Positions 50,781 through 59,088 of a stretch of DNA of 64,000 nucleotides are shown piece by piece. The notes below the pieces were generated by a model, which had not been told where the DNA came from, made no database searches, and worked only from the letters and a program-made list of their open reading frames with translations. Positions within the stretch are counted from its first letter, which is position 1. Each line of letters starts with the position of its first letter. This DNA is from Galbibacter sp035306585 (GTDB taxonomy: Bacteria > Bacteroidota > Bacteroidia > Flavobacteriales > Flavobacteriaceae): assembly GCF_035306585.1 (NCBI RefSeq), contig NZ_DATGNU010000010.1:39920-103919 (forward strand), given 5' to 3'. The position numbers and the translations under genes were made by a program.

Positions 50781-51293
50781 TTAGAATTCCAATTCATCTG
50801 CAAAGGCACTACCACGGCCTAATACCGCCATTTTAATAGCAGCAATTGCAGCCTCCACACCTTTATTCCCATGTTTGCCCCCACTGCGGTCGATGGCTTG
50901 TTGCATGGTATTGTCTGTTAGTACACAAAAGATAATGGGCGTATCATACTGAACATTTAAGTCCATTATGCCTTGAGCGGTTGCTTGACAAACAAAGTCA
51001 AAGTGCTTTGTCTCTCCTTGGATCACGCTCCCAATGACAATAATCACATCTGGATCATGTCTTTTAATCATTTTTTTAGCACCATAGACTAATTCAAAAC
51101 TCCCGGGCACATCCCACTTAACAATTTGGTGCTCGACAGCTCCGCAGTCCAGCAAGGCCTCAACAGCTCCCTGGTAGAGAGCGTCCGTTATAGTTGCATT
51201 CCACTGAGAAACAACAATCCCAAATCGAAGATCTTTCGCATTTGGGATTGTTGACTTATCGTAATCAGACAAATTAGTATTTGCTGTTGCCAT
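50781..51293 (-). CDS. ribH: 6,7-dimethyl-8-ribityllumazine synthase
   Basis: A 170-residue enzyme, the penultimate step of riboflavin synthesis, which assembles into icosahedral or pentameric shells in the cytoplasm. VVSQWNATITDAL is the substrate-binding Trp/Asn loop, WDVPGSFELVYGAKKM the pyrimidine site, VIGSVIQGETKHFDFVCQATAQGIMDLN has the catalytic His and phosphate-binding residues, and NKGVEAAIAAIKMA the C-terminal helix. No FMN riboswitch was seen in its 73-base leader. The codons for residues about 14-27 contain a long inverted repeat. Confidence 0.95.
   Translation of the reverse strand: MATANTNLSDYDKSTIPNAKDLRFGIVVSQWNATITDALYQGAVEALLDCGAVEHQIVKWDVPGSFELVYGAKKMIKRHDPDVIIVIGSVIQGETKHFDFVCQATAQGIMDLNVQYDTPIIFCVLTDNTMQQAIDRSGGKHGNKGVEAAIAAIKMAVLGRGSAFADELEF
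51212..51253. repeat. Long inverted repeat inside ribH (14-bp perfect arms)
   Basis: CAACAATCCCAAAT (51212-51225) and ATTTGGGATTGTTG (51240-51253) are exact inverted copies. The 14 bases between contain CGAA/TTCG, which extend the stem to 18 pairs with one bulged base and a five-base loop. In the ribH mRNA this hairpin lies from about 41 to 82 bases after the A of the start codon. Confidence 0.85.
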
Positions 51294-51331
51294 AATATTT
51301 TATCATTGATTATTGCTCGTTTTTCAACGCA

Positions 51332-51339
51332 CAAATATA
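51332..51339 (-). promoter_or_regulatory. -7 element of ribH
   Basis: Minus-strand TATATTTG, full consensus, about 40 bases before the ribH ATG. No -33 TTG found. It suggests ribH has its own promoter behind the TPR gene. Confidence 0.5.
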
Positions 51340-51366
51340 CAACTTCTAATTTATAATAACTTCCTA

Positions 51367-52131
51367 CTATTGTTGGGCGGTTTCCGCTCTACCTATATAG
51401 ATATCAATAGTCCGACCTTCTTCAGAGTTAGGAAATTCATTTTTAATTCTGTTGAAGTACTTCGCAGCTTCACTTGCTTTCCCGTCCTGGAGTAAAACCA
51501 CACCTGCTTTAAATAAAAATTTAGGCGTTGTGAAATTATTGTTGGAATTCTTAATCGCTTTTTCATAGTAATCCAAACCGTCCGCTTGTTGACCTAATTG
51601 AACAAAAGCATCTCCTATCCCTCCTAAAGCCAAGGATCCTAAAATTTCATCATCAGAACTAAACTCCTGCAGATGAGCAATCGCTTGATCGTATTTTTGA
51701 GTATTCAAATACGCCATTCCAGCAGTGTATTGCGCAAGATTTGCAGCCTCTGTACCAGAATAATTTTCGATAATATCTAACAAGCCGTACTTTCCATCAG
51801 CACCATTTAGAGCTAAAACATATAAAGAATCATTCTGCGTTCCATTCACAGCTTGGTCAAAATATTGTTGCGCAAAGAACAATTCATTGGAAGCTTCTGC
51901 CTCCTTTGGTTTTACTACAAATTGCTCATAACCTAAAAACCCAAGAACTACCACAACCACAACACCAATAACACCCAAAAGAATCTTCTGGTTGTTCATT
52001 ACCCATGCCTCAGTTTTCCCAGCACCCTCATCCAAAGCAGAGAATACATCTCTTGTTGTACTTGGTCCACCTTGTCCTTCTTCACTCTTATCTACAGCTT
52101 TCTTATAGCCGCGTTTCTTATATGTTGCCAT
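51367..52131 (-). CDS. Tetratricopeptide repeat membrane protein (YfgM-like)
   Basis: A 254-residue protein with a basic cytoplasmic N-terminus (YKKRGYKKAVDK), one membrane helix at about 50-67 (ILLGVIGVVVVVVLGFLGY) and a periplasmic TPR domain. Several repeats can be made out, such as NLAQYTAGMAYLNTQKYDQAIAHLQ and SLALGGIGDAFVQLGQQADGLDYYEKA. It is divergent from recF. Resembles YfgM/ancillary SecYEG-associated TPR proteins, but the partner is not known. Confidence 0.85.
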   Translation of the reverse strand: MATYKKRGYKKAVDKSEEGQGGPSTTRDVFSALDEGAGKTEAWVMNNQKILLGVIGVVVVVVLGFLGYEQFVVKPKEAEASNELFFAQQYFDQAVNGTQNDSLYVLALNGADGKYGLLDIIENYSGTEAANLAQYTAGMAYLNTQKYDQAIAHLQEFSSDDEILGSLALGGIGDAFVQLGQQADGLDYYEKAIKNSNNNFTTPKFLFKAGVVLLQDGKASEAAKYFNRIKNEFPNSEEGRTIDIYIGRAETAQQ

Positions 52132-52264
52132 AATAATGATATATTGTTAAGCGTGGCAAAAATAAAATATTTATTCAAATAGGAAAGCTTATTCATTTGA
52201 TATTTTTCATAATTTGCAACTTCTTAGCAAGTACCTCAATAATAACATCAGTATAAGTACTCCT

Positions 52265-53344
52265 ATGCAACTTCAAAGGCTATCCCTTATAAATTTTAAA
52301 AACTTTAAATCACAAGAATTTGAATTTGACCACAAGATCAACTGCTTTGTAGGCCAAAACGGCATAGGAAAAACCAATGCGCTGGATGCTATATACTTAC
52401 TTGCCTTTGGCAAAAGCTATTTCAACCCCATAGCCTCACAAAACATCCATCACGATGAAAACTTTTTTGTCGTTGACGGCACTTTTATAAAAGACCAAAG
52501 AACAGAAAAGATTATTTGCAGTTTTAAAAAGAGCCAAAAAAAACTCATTAAAAGAAATGGAAAGCAATATGATAAATTATCAGATCATTTAGGATTAATT
52601 CCTTTGGTGATTATTTCACCCTCTGATAGAGATCTAATTACTGAGGGAAGTGAAATGAGAAGAAAATTTATAGATAGTGTCATCTCCCAAGGCAACAAAA
52701 TATATCTTCAAAATCTTATCAACTACAACAAAGTACTCTTACAGCGCAATGCACTACTGAAGTATTTTGCGCTAAACAACACCTTCAACCAAGACACCTT
52801 ATCCGTTTATGACGATCAATTACAACAATATGGAACTGAAATTCACTTAGTTCGTAAAAACTTCCTGGAAAAGTTTATTCCAATTTTCAAGGAGCGTTAC
52901 ATGGATATCTCTTCAGGAAAAGAAACAGTAGGTTTAACATACCAAAGTCAATTGGAAAACAAGGAGTTAGGACAACTCTTTAAGGAGTACCTAAACAAGG
53001 ATAAAGCATTACAATACACCTCCGTTGGCACCCATAAAGATGATCTAATTTTTGAGATCGATGGCCATCCCATTAAAAAATTCGGAAGCCAGGGACAACA
53101 AAAATCCTACTTAGTAGCTTTAAAACTCGCCCAATTCGACTTTACAAAGCAGCAATCAGGGCAAACGCCTATATTACTTTTAGACGATATATTCGACAAA
53201 CTAGATGAGAAGCGAGTAAGTCAAATCATTCATCTTGTCAATAAAGATTCTTTCGGACAAATTTTCATTAGCGACACCCACCGAGAGCGCACAGAAAATG
53301 TGGTAAAACAAGCCGAACAATCCTATAGAATGATCGAATTATAG
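52265..53344 (+). CDS. recF: DNA replication and repair protein RecF
   Basis: A 359-residue SMC-like ATPase that loads RecA at gapped DNA with RecO and RecR. The start MQLQRLSLINFKNFKSQEFEF is the typical RecF opening, GQNGIGKTNALDAIYLLAFGKSYF contains Walker A at about 34-41, FGSQGQQKSYLVALKLAQF is the ABC signature and PILLLDDIFDKLDEKRV the Walker B/D-loop. The frame is open upstream to a TTG at 52214, but the ATG at 52265 gives the correct family start. Divergent from the TPR gene. Confidence 0.94.
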   Translation: MQLQRLSLINFKNFKSQEFEFDHKINCFVGQNGIGKTNALDAIYLLAFGKSYFNPIASQNIHHDENFFVVDGTFIKDQRTEKIICSFKKSQKKLIKRNGKQYDKLSDHLGLIPLVIISPSDRDLITEGSEMRRKFIDSVISQGNKIYLQNLINYNKVLLQRNALLKYFALNNTFNQDTLSVYDDQLQQYGTEIHLVRKNFLEKFIPIFKERYMDISSGKETVGLTYQSQLENKELGQLFKEYLNKDKALQYTSVGTHKDDLIFEIDGHPIKKFGSQGQQKSYLVALKLAQFDFTKQQSGQTPILLLDDIFDKLDEKRVSQIIHLVNKDSFGQIFISDTHRERTENVVKQAEQSYRMIEL

Positions 53345-53385
53345 CCTCCCATAAAAGGAGAGTTCCTAATATATATCCCTCCTAA

Positions 53386-53417
53386 TTGTTTTAACACCCT
53401 TCTTTTGCCTACCTTTG
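53386..53417 (+). promoter_or_regulatory. Promoter of the small lipoprotein gene
   Basis: TTG at 53386-53388, a 21-base spacer and TACCTTTG at 53410-53417 match the consensus. The position rules out a translation start upstream of about 53424. Confidence 0.55.
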
Positions 53418-53440
53418 TTATTAAACTAAATTCAACCAAT

Positions 53441-53857
53441 GTGAAAGCACTTCTATTCGGCTTAGTTGGCCTTATTTTATGGAGCTGTAACCAAGGAAAA
53501 GTAGAAGACACCCACCTACTAAATGGGTATTGGGAGATCGAAAAGGTAGAGTTCCCATCAGGAGAAACTAAAACCTATCAAGTCAATACTGTGGTTGATT
53601 ACTTTTTACTAACTGGGGACTCTAGTGGAGTGCGCCAAAAGGTGATGCCTCAACTTGATGGTACCTTTATTAGCAATGGCGATCAAGAGCCATTTAGGAT
53701 AACCTCCCGAGGTGACTTGCTTTACTTAGATTACAACAAAGAGGGCGTAACGCACAGCGAACAAGTGATCTCATTGAACCAAGAAAAATTCGTGGTAATC
53801 AACAAGGATGAGTTGATCTATTACTACAAACCATTTAAAAAATTTGAGTTAAAATAA
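53441..53857 (+). CDS. Small lipoprotein with lipocalin-like fold
   Basis: A 138-residue lipoprotein starting with GTG (VKALLFGLVGLILWSC, acylated Cys at 16). The mature part has LLNGYWEIEKVEFPSGETKTY, a pattern found in lipocalin-like DUF proteins of Bacteroidota, followed by alternating strands (DYFLLTGDSSGVRQKVMPQ, PFRITSRGDLLYLDY, EQVISLNQEKFVVIN, ELIYYYKPF). An upstream TTG in frame at 53405 would overlap the -7 box and spoil the signal. Function unknown. The last base overlaps the next start. Confidence 0.82.
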   Translation: MKALLFGLVGLILWSCNQGKVEDTHLLNGYWEIEKVEFPSGETKTYQVNTVVDYFLLTGDSSGVRQKVMPQLDGTFISNGDQEPFRITSRGDLLYLDYNKEGVTHSEQVISLNQEKFVVINKDELIYYYKPFKKFELK

Positions 53858-54153
53858 TGGCTAAGCGACACAACGAATCTAATTCATTGAACGATCTTCT
53901 TAAAACTTTTGTACAAGAGAATAGCCTTGAAAAAGGTTTGAACAAGATTGATGTTCGTAACGCATGGAAGAACCTCATGGGCCAGGGGGTCAATACCTAT
54001 ACCACTGAGATCGAACTCAAAAGGGATACCTTGTATGTTTGTTTATCTTCTTCAGTTCTACGGCAAGAGCTCGTCTATGGAAAGGATAAAATCATAAAAA
54101 TGATCAATGAAGAACTAGGAAAAGAGATCGTAAAAGCCATTGTATTTAGATAG
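53857..54153 (+). CDS. DUF721 (DciA-like) protein
   Basis: A 98-residue cytoplasmic protein of the DUF721 family. It shows NDLLKTFVQENSLEKGLNKIDVRNAWKNLMGQGVNTYTT and LKRDTLYVCLSSSVLRQELVYGKDKIIKMINEELGKEIVKAIVFR, the KH-like half shared with DciA, a factor that helps load the replicative helicase in many bacteria. It lies behind recF and a small lipoprotein gene, so a replication or repair role is fitting but not shown. Confidence 0.88.
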   Translation: MAKRHNESNSLNDLLKTFVQENSLEKGLNKIDVRNAWKNLMGQGVNTYTTEIELKRDTLYVCLSSSVLRQELVYGKDKIIKMINEELGKEIVKAIVFR

Positions 54154-54193
54154 CTCAAACCAAGCATACTTCCAGAAACATTCAACAATGGCC

Positions 54194-54232
54194 AAAAAAA
54201 AAAGAGACTAACAAAAGTTAATCTCTTTTTTT
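54194..54232. terminator. Bidirectional terminator between the DUF721 gene and ndk
   Basis: A run of A, AGAGA-C-TAAC, a four-base loop and GTTA-A-TCTCT then T tract. One mismatch in the stem. It serves both converging genes. Confidence 0.75.
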
Positions 54233-54249
54233 AATTCTATGCGTATGCT

Positions 54250-54669
54250 TTAAAAAACTTCTCTACCAGAAAAGTGGAATGCACCCTCAATAGCTGCATT
54301 TTGATCACTATCTGATCCGTGAATTGCATTTTCTCCAATAGAACTTGCAAATAGTTTACGGATGGTACCTTCCGCAGCTTCAGCGGGATTGGTAGCTCCA
54401 ATTAAAGCTCTAAAGTCCTCTACAGCATTATCTTTTTCCAAGATTGCAGCCACAATAGGTCCACGAGTCATAAATTCCACCAACTCTCCAAAGAAAGGAC
54501 GTTCGCTGTGAATTGCGTAGAATGCCTCTGCATCTCTTTGGCTTAGCTGCGTATATTTCATTGCAACTATTTTAAATCCAGCAGCAGTAATTTTTTCAAG
54601 AATAGCCCCTATGTGACCGTTTTCAACTGCATCGGGCTTAATCATTGTAAATGTTCTGTTTGTTGCCAT
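54250..54669 (-). CDS. ndk: Nucleoside diphosphate kinase
   Basis: A 139-residue enzyme that transfers the gamma phosphate from ATP to nucleoside diphosphates. NRTFTMIKPDAVENGHIGAIL is the family start, with Lys and Tyr later in FKIVAMKYTQLS, RGPIVAAIL, and the phosphorylated His in NAIHGSDS near 114. Compared with the usual motif the GxTNP element reads GATNPAEAAEGTIRKLFA. Length and motifs agree. Confidence 0.96.
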   Translation of the reverse strand: MATNRTFTMIKPDAVENGHIGAILEKITAAGFKIVAMKYTQLSQRDAEAFYAIHSERPFFGELVEFMTRGPIVAAILEKDNAVEDFRALIGATNPAEAAEGTIRKLFASSIGENAIHGSDSDQNAAIEGAFHFSGREVF

Positions 54670-54752
54670 TTTTTTACTTTAGTAATATTTTTGTTCCCAA
54701 CCCCGTGTAAAACATTCAACACGCTACGGCTGTTGGGTTATTAAATTTTGCG

Positions 54753-54760
54753 CAAAAATA
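54753..54760 (-). promoter_or_regulatory. -7 element of ndk
   Basis: Minus-strand TATTTTTG matches TAnnTTTG. The leader would be about 78 bases. No -33 TTG seen. Confidence 0.35.
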
Positions 54761-54870
54761 AGGGAATTAAATTTAATGCTCGTATAGCATCGGGATAAAT
54801 ACGACCTAAAAATTGCCACCACTTTTGAATTTACCTTAAAGAACACCAAGTAGAACTATCAGAAGAAACC

Positions 54871-55899
54871 TTAATAAGCTTGCTCCAACTCATTTAACAC
54901 CTTGTTCCCATCACCGATCATCTGAAGTGTTGCTCTATAGTTTTTTAAATTAAGTCGAACTAGTCCAAAACTCTTTTGCGTAACAACTTCCCCTACTCTA
55001 TACGGATTTTCCTCTCCAGAGAAGGCTTCATAGGTATGCGTAAGTCCACTTGAGGTAAAGTCAATCAAAGGATAATTTAAGTCACTTAGATTGATTTGTG
55101 AGAATTCTGAAATATGACGATCACCAGAGAGTATCATGACCCGCTGTGCCTTGCTTGTCTTAATTAAATCTATCATCTTCTCTACCTCAGAAGGAAAATT
55201 CCCCCAAGTCTCAAAACCATGTTTGTTGGAAAGAAATTGAATACTACTTACTATAATATTAAAACTGGCCTCCGAGGTCTTTAATTCACTTTCCAACCAT
55301 GCCCATTGCTGCGCTCCTAAGATTGTCCCTTCACCATAAGGATTCGGCATAAACCGCTTGCCGTCATTTCCTAGATTTTTAGTCAAAGGGCTTCTAAAAT
55401 AACGCGTATCGAGCATTATAACCTTTACGTCTCCTTGCGCGGTATGGTAAGTTTTGGAATGGTAAACCCCTTTTTGATCGCGTCTTGGATCATGCTTTGG
55501 CACTTCTAAAAAGTTTAAAAAGAGCTCTTGTGCTTGGTCCTTAAAGGCCCACTCACGACCGCCATCATTTAAGCCGTAATCGTGATCATCCCAAGTTCCT
55601 ATTATATCCATGGATTTTCGAACTTCTTTATAGCCGTTTTGATAACGTTGTTCTTCGTAATCTTTGCGCATCTGCCGAAGGTCATCGGTATCGGCATAGA
55701 TATTATCCCCACCCCAAATCCAAACTGCAGGCTTATTAGCTACTACATCATCCCATAGATGATTTATTTCATCCTGCCTATTACAGGAGCCAAATGCAAT
55801 TACGAATTCATCATCATCCAAGGGATACAATGTTTTTTGCAACGCATTACACCCTGTTAATAAAATCAATAGAACCCCATAGTAAAGTACACGCATCAC
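54871..55899 (-). CDS. Alkaline phosphatase D (PhoD-like) family lipoprotein
   Basis: A 342-residue envelope lipoprotein (signal VLYYGVLLILLTGC, acylated Cys near 17) with a metallophosphatase domain of the PhoD type. Metal-binding segments are FGSCNRQDEINHLWD, WIWGGDNIYADTDD, GTWDDHDYGLNDGG and ILSGDRHISEFS. PhoD enzymes cleave phosphodiesters and phosphomonoesters outside the cytoplasm to gain phosphate. A second Met directly behind the first is an equal start choice. Confidence 0.9.
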   Translation of the reverse strand: MMRVLYYGVLLILLTGCNALQKTLYPLDDDEFVIAFGSCNRQDEINHLWDDVVANKPAVWIWGGDNIYADTDDLRQMRKDYEEQRYQNGYKEVRKSMDIIGTWDDHDYGLNDGGREWAFKDQAQELFLNFLEVPKHDPRRDQKGVYHSKTYHTAQGDVKVIMLDTRYFRSPLTKNLGNDGKRFMPNPYGEGTILGAQQWAWLESELKTSEASFNIIVSSIQFLSNKHGFETWGNFPSEVEKMIDLIKTSKAQRVMILSGDRHISEFSQINLSDLNYPLIDFTSSGLTHTYEAFSGEENPYRVGEVVTQKSFGLVRLNLKNYRATLQMIGDGNKVLNELEQAY

Positions 55900-55916
55900 A
55901 TATCAGTTTGGTACCA

Positions 55917-55924
55917 CAAATGTA
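55917..55924 (-). promoter_or_regulatory. -7 element of the PhoD-like gene
   Basis: Minus-strand TACATTTG matches the consensus, 18 bases before the start codon. Confidence 0.45.
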
Positions 55925-56021
55925 CTATACATTTTCACATTCACCTTAAAAAAATTATCAAAGCACATAAAACAGGTGCCTTCCGTTTGTATCGTGAGGG
56001 ATTACAGCACGCAATACACCA

Positions 56022-56048
56022 TTGATTCTATTTTAAATTGTATATTCG
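56022..56048 (+). promoter_or_regulatory. Promoter of nrnA
   Basis: TTG at 56022-56024, a 16-base spacer and TATATTCG at 56041-56048 (one mismatch). The TTG start codon of nrnA follows 31 bases later. Confidence 0.4.
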
Positions 56049-56078
56049 CTTCGCTTAAATGGCTTAAAATTAAAACTT

Positions 56079-57092
56079 TTGACTACAACACAAATACACG
56101 AATTAAAAGAACGAATATCCACACCTTTGAGGGTTGTTATAATTCCCCACAAAAACCCCGATGGGGATGCCATAGGATCCTGTTTGGCCTTGTATCATTA
56201 CCTTAAACAATATAAGTGTGACCCCATAGTGATCGCGCCTAATGAATTCCCTGATTTTTTAAAATGGATGCCTGGAGCTGATCAAATTATCATCCACGAA
56301 AGGCAGCTTGATCAAGCAACCCAATCCATTAAATCAGCTCAACTTGTTTTTACCTTAGACTTCAATTCCTTAAGTAGAATTAATGGTGTGGCAGAAACAT
56401 TGGAGCATTTTACAGGAGATTATGTGATGATCGATCACCATCAAGCTCCAGATTCGTATGCGAAATACACCTATTCCGATACTAACATGAGTAGCACCTG
56501 CGAGATGGTATACAATTTCATTCACATGATGGCCGACAGTGGAAAGATCACCCAAGATATTGCGAGCTGTATTTACACAGGGATTATGACCGATACTGGT
56601 TCGTTTCGCTTTCCCTCGACAAGCAGCACAACACATCGCGTGGTCGCAGATTTAATCGACAAAGGTGCAAACAACGCCGAAATTCACAACGCGATTTACG
56701 ACACAAATACCCTAGACAAGCTACAGTTATTAGGAACCGCTTTAAGAAATATGGTGCTTTTACCAAAGTACAACACGGTATACATTACATTATCCAAAGA
56801 GGAACTCGCCCTACATAATTTCAAAAAAGGTGATACTGAAGGGTTTGTGAATTATGGACTTTCACTAAAAGGTATTAAATTTGCGGTGATTTTTATTGAA
56901 AGTCAGCAAGAAGGAATCATAAAGATATCTTTGAGATCCAAAGGAGATTTCTCGGTAAACGACTTTGCTAGATCACATTTTAGTGGCGGCGGACATACCA
57001 ATGCTGCTGGAGGTAGAAGTACCATATCATTGGAAGAAACCGTTGATAAATTTATAGCACTTCTACCCGATTATAAGAATCAGTTGCAATAA
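56079..57092 (+). CDS. nrnA: Bifunctional oligoribonuclease/pAp phosphatase (DHH family)
   Basis: A 337-residue DHH/DHHA1 phosphoesterase that degrades nano-RNA and dephosphorylates 3'-phosphoadenosine 5'-phosphate. Motifs: IPHKNPDGDAIGSCLALYHYL, FTLDFNSLSRIN, MIDHHQAPD (the DHH) near 118, YTGIMTDTGSFRFPSTS, and the DHHA1 GGGHTNAAGG end at about 306-315. It starts with TTG since no ATG lies in a proper place. It precedes two peptidyl-prolyl isomerase genes. Confidence 0.92.
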   Translation: MTTTQIHELKERISTPLRVVIIPHKNPDGDAIGSCLALYHYLKQYKCDPIVIAPNEFPDFLKWMPGADQIIIHERQLDQATQSIKSAQLVFTLDFNSLSRINGVAETLEHFTGDYVMIDHHQAPDSYAKYTYSDTNMSSTCEMVYNFIHMMADSGKITQDIASCIYTGIMTDTGSFRFPSTSSTTHRVVADLIDKGANNAEIHNAIYDTNTLDKLQLLGTALRNMVLLPKYNTVYITLSKEELALHNFKKGDTEGFVNYGLSLKGIKFAVIFIESQQEGIIKISLRSKGDFSVNDFARSHFSGGGHTNAAGGRSTISLEETVDKFIALLPDYKNQLQ

Positions 57093-57125
57093 TCATATAC
57101 GCTCCAAAAAACTAAAAGAAACTTT

Positions 57126-57698
57126 ATGAAAAAACTACACCTCAGCTACCTATACCTACTCTTGTTTGTTTTTCTGGCCGCAGGGTGTAGCCAACCTAAA
57201 CCAAGAAAACCGATCAGTGTAAAAACCGGAAGCTTCATGTCGACTTCCATCGAGCGCAATAAAGCACTACTAACTCATGAAGAAGCGATTATAGATAGTA
57301 TTATTGCCAAGGACACCCTTAATCACTACCATAGTTCGCCTAACGGATATTCTTATTATTTCAACAAACTGGACTCCACAAACAATTATCATCCAAAAGA
57401 AGGAGACGTGGTTAAAATAAATTACGATATTCGAACCTTAAGCAATCAAACCATATATTCTAGCGAAGAAATAGGAGAAGTTACCTTTAAGGTAGACAAG
57501 GAAGATTATTTCCCAGGGCTACGAACTGCTGTAAAACTATTAAGTGAAGGTGAAACAGCAACGTTCCTATTTCCATCATCCTTGGCTTATGGGTATCATG
57601 GAGATGATCATCGGATTGGGACCAATCAAACCATTAAAAGCACCATTCATATAATTGAAATTGTCCAAAAATCAACAGATAGTTTAACCGCAAATTAA
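57126..57698 (+). CDS. gldI: Gliding motility-associated FKBP-type prolyl isomerase lipoprotein
   Basis: A 190-residue lipoprotein (signal YLYLLLFVFLAAGC, acylated Cys at 21). The C-terminal FKBP domain covers about 95-185, with VVKINYDIRTLSNQTIYSS, the FPGLRTAVKLLSEGETATFLFPSSLAYGYHGD active segment and TIHIIEIVQ. It matches GldI of Flavobacterium johnsoniae, one of the proteins needed for gliding motility and the type IX secretion system in that organism. It is directly before a second isomerase gene. Confidence 0.88.
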   Translation: MKKLHLSYLYLLLFVFLAAGCSQPKPRKPISVKTGSFMSTSIERNKALLTHEEAIIDSIIAKDTLNHYHSSPNGYSYYFNKLDSTNNYHPKEGDVVKINYDIRTLSNQTIYSSEEIGEVTFKVDKEDYFPGLRTAVKLLSEGETATFLFPSSLAYGYHGDDHRIGTNQTIKSTIHIIEIVQKSTDSLTAN

Positions 57699-57716
57699 AA
57701 AACAAACCTTACAACG

Positions 57717-58817
57717 ATGAAGAAATTAAATCTCATTCTAATTTCAATGTTATTTTTTGCATCATGCTCCAGTTCTAAATATGCTGATTTAGGTGATGGC
57801 ATCTTTGCAGACATACAAACAAGTAAAGGGGATATGGTCGTAGAACTATATTACCAACAAACCCCAATTACAGTAGCCAATTTTGTCAGCCTCGCTGAAG
57901 GAACGAGCACGCATGTGGTAGACTCTCTTAAGGGAAAACGCTATTATGATGGTATCATATTCCACCGCGTGATCAAGGATTTTATGATTCAAGGTGGAGA
58001 TCCAACAGGTGAAGGAAATGGAAATCCTGGATATAAATTTGCAGATGAATTTGTAGACAGTCTTCAACATGACAAAAAAGGAATCCTATCGATGGCCAAT
58101 GCTGGACCTGAAACCAATGGTAGCCAATTTTTTATTACCCATAAAGAAACGCCATTTCTAAATGGAAAACATACTGTTTTTGGAGAGGTTGTTATTGGGC
58201 TAGAGGTTGTAGACAGTATTGCAAATGTTAAAACTGGCGCTAAAGACAGGCCTGTTGAAGATGTCGTGATCAACCATGTAGAAATCATCAGAAATGGCAA
58301 AGAGGCTAAGAAGTTTGATGCATTAAAGGTTATGGATGATTATTTTGCTGCAGAGGCAGAAAAACAAAAAGAGCTCGAAAAGACTCTTAAGGCTGCTGCT
58401 GCAGAGTTCGAAGCACAAAAGAAGGAAGCTGAAAGTACAGAATCTGGTCTTCAGTATATCGTTCTCAGTGAAGGGAATGGTAACAAACCTAAAACTGGAG
58501 ATGTAGTGCTAGTTAATTATGCTGGACACTATGAAGATGGAAAACTTTTTGACACCAGTGTTTTAGAAGTTGCAGAGAAATTTGGTAACGTCAACCCGCA
58601 GAAGAAAGCTCGCGGGATGTACAAACCAATGATGATGGAGGTTAGTCCTGACGCTGGAATTATCCCTGGCTTTAAGGAGGGTATTATGCTTATGGAAGAA
58701 GGTGCTAAGTACCGTCTTTTTATTCCTTATTATCTTGCTTATGGTGAGGCTGGATACGGTCCTATTCCTCCAAAGGCAGACCTTGTATTTGATCTAGAGA
58801 TTACCGAGATTCAATAA
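57717..58817 (+). CDS. Peptidyl-prolyl isomerase lipoprotein: cyclophilin plus FKBP fusion
   Basis: A 366-residue lipoprotein (signal LNLILISMLFFASC, acylated Cys at 17). Residues about 30-195 are a cyclophilin domain (YYDGIIFHRVIKDFMIQGGDPTGEGNGNPGY, NGSQFFIT, HTVFGEVVIGLEVVDSI). A Lys/Glu/Ala-rich helical linker (about 200-245) leads to an FKBP domain (about 250-366) with DVVLVNYAGHYEDGKLFDTS, GIIPGFKEGIMLMEEGAKYRLFIPYYLAYGEAGYGPIPPKADLVFDLEI. Both isomerase folds appear complete. It probably helps fold envelope proteins; located directly behind gldI in one operon. Confidence 0.93.
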   Translation: MKKLNLILISMLFFASCSSSKYADLGDGIFADIQTSKGDMVVELYYQQTPITVANFVSLAEGTSTHVVDSLKGKRYYDGIIFHRVIKDFMIQGGDPTGEGNGNPGYKFADEFVDSLQHDKKGILSMANAGPETNGSQFFITHKETPFLNGKHTVFGEVVIGLEVVDSIANVKTGAKDRPVEDVVINHVEIIRNGKEAKKFDALKVMDDYFAAEAEKQKELEKTLKAAAAEFEAQKKEAESTESGLQYIVLSEGNGNKPKTGDVVLVNYAGHYEDGKLFDTSVLEVAEKFGNVNPQKKARGMYKPMMMEVSPDAGIIPGFKEGIMLMEEGAKYRLFIPYYLAYGEAGYGPIPPKADLVFDLEITEIQ

Positions 58818-58847
58818 ATCATCCGATTCATCGGGATAGTCATATAA

Positions 58848-58882
58848 ATTCTGTCAATGGCAACATTGGCAGAATTTTTTTT
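58848..58882 (+). terminator. Terminator of the gldI-isomerase operon
   Basis: ATTCTGTCAATG, loop GCAA, CATTGGCAGAAT, one G-T pair, then eight T. Placed 30 bases behind the stop. Confidence 0.85.
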
Positions 58883-58910
58883 ACCTCCATTAAGGTAAGG
58901 TAAGTGCCAA

Positions 58911-58940
58911 AAAAAAAGGTCTTCCGTTTCTGAAAGACCT
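58911..58940 (-). terminator. Terminator of the tRNA-Thr transcript
   Basis: On the minus strand AGGTCTT and AAGACCT pair around a ten-base loop and run into a T tract of about ten bases, right behind the tRNA 3' end. Confidence 0.75.
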
Positions 58941-58946
58941 CCTTTG

Positions 58947-59020
58947 AGCCGATAGAGGGACTCGAACCCACGACCTGCTGATTACAAATCAGCTGCTCTA
59001 GCCAGCTGAGCTACATCGGC
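58947..59020 (-). tRNA. tRNA-Thr (anticodon TGT)
   Basis: A 74-base cloverleaf on the minus strand: acceptor GCCGATG with TATCGGC, D-arm with AGCTCAGCTGGCTAGAGC, anticodon stem GCTGA/TCAGC with loop TTTGTAA (anticodon TGT), and T-arm GTGGGTTCGAGTCCCTC. CCA is not encoded. The terminal discriminator base is T. Confidence 0.97.
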
Positions 59021-59088
59021 GTTTTGCTTTTAAAAGTGCGCAAATATAAAACTGAAATTTGTTATTCCAAATTTTTATTTAAACTTTT

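Noticed and set aside
51294..51366. FMN riboswitch before ribH
   Set aside because: The leader is about 40 bases and lacks the conserved RFN element sequences.
55976..56206. 76-codon open frame before nrnA
   Set aside because: It overlaps the nrnA start and promoter in another frame and lacks a plausible ribosome binding site or protein character.
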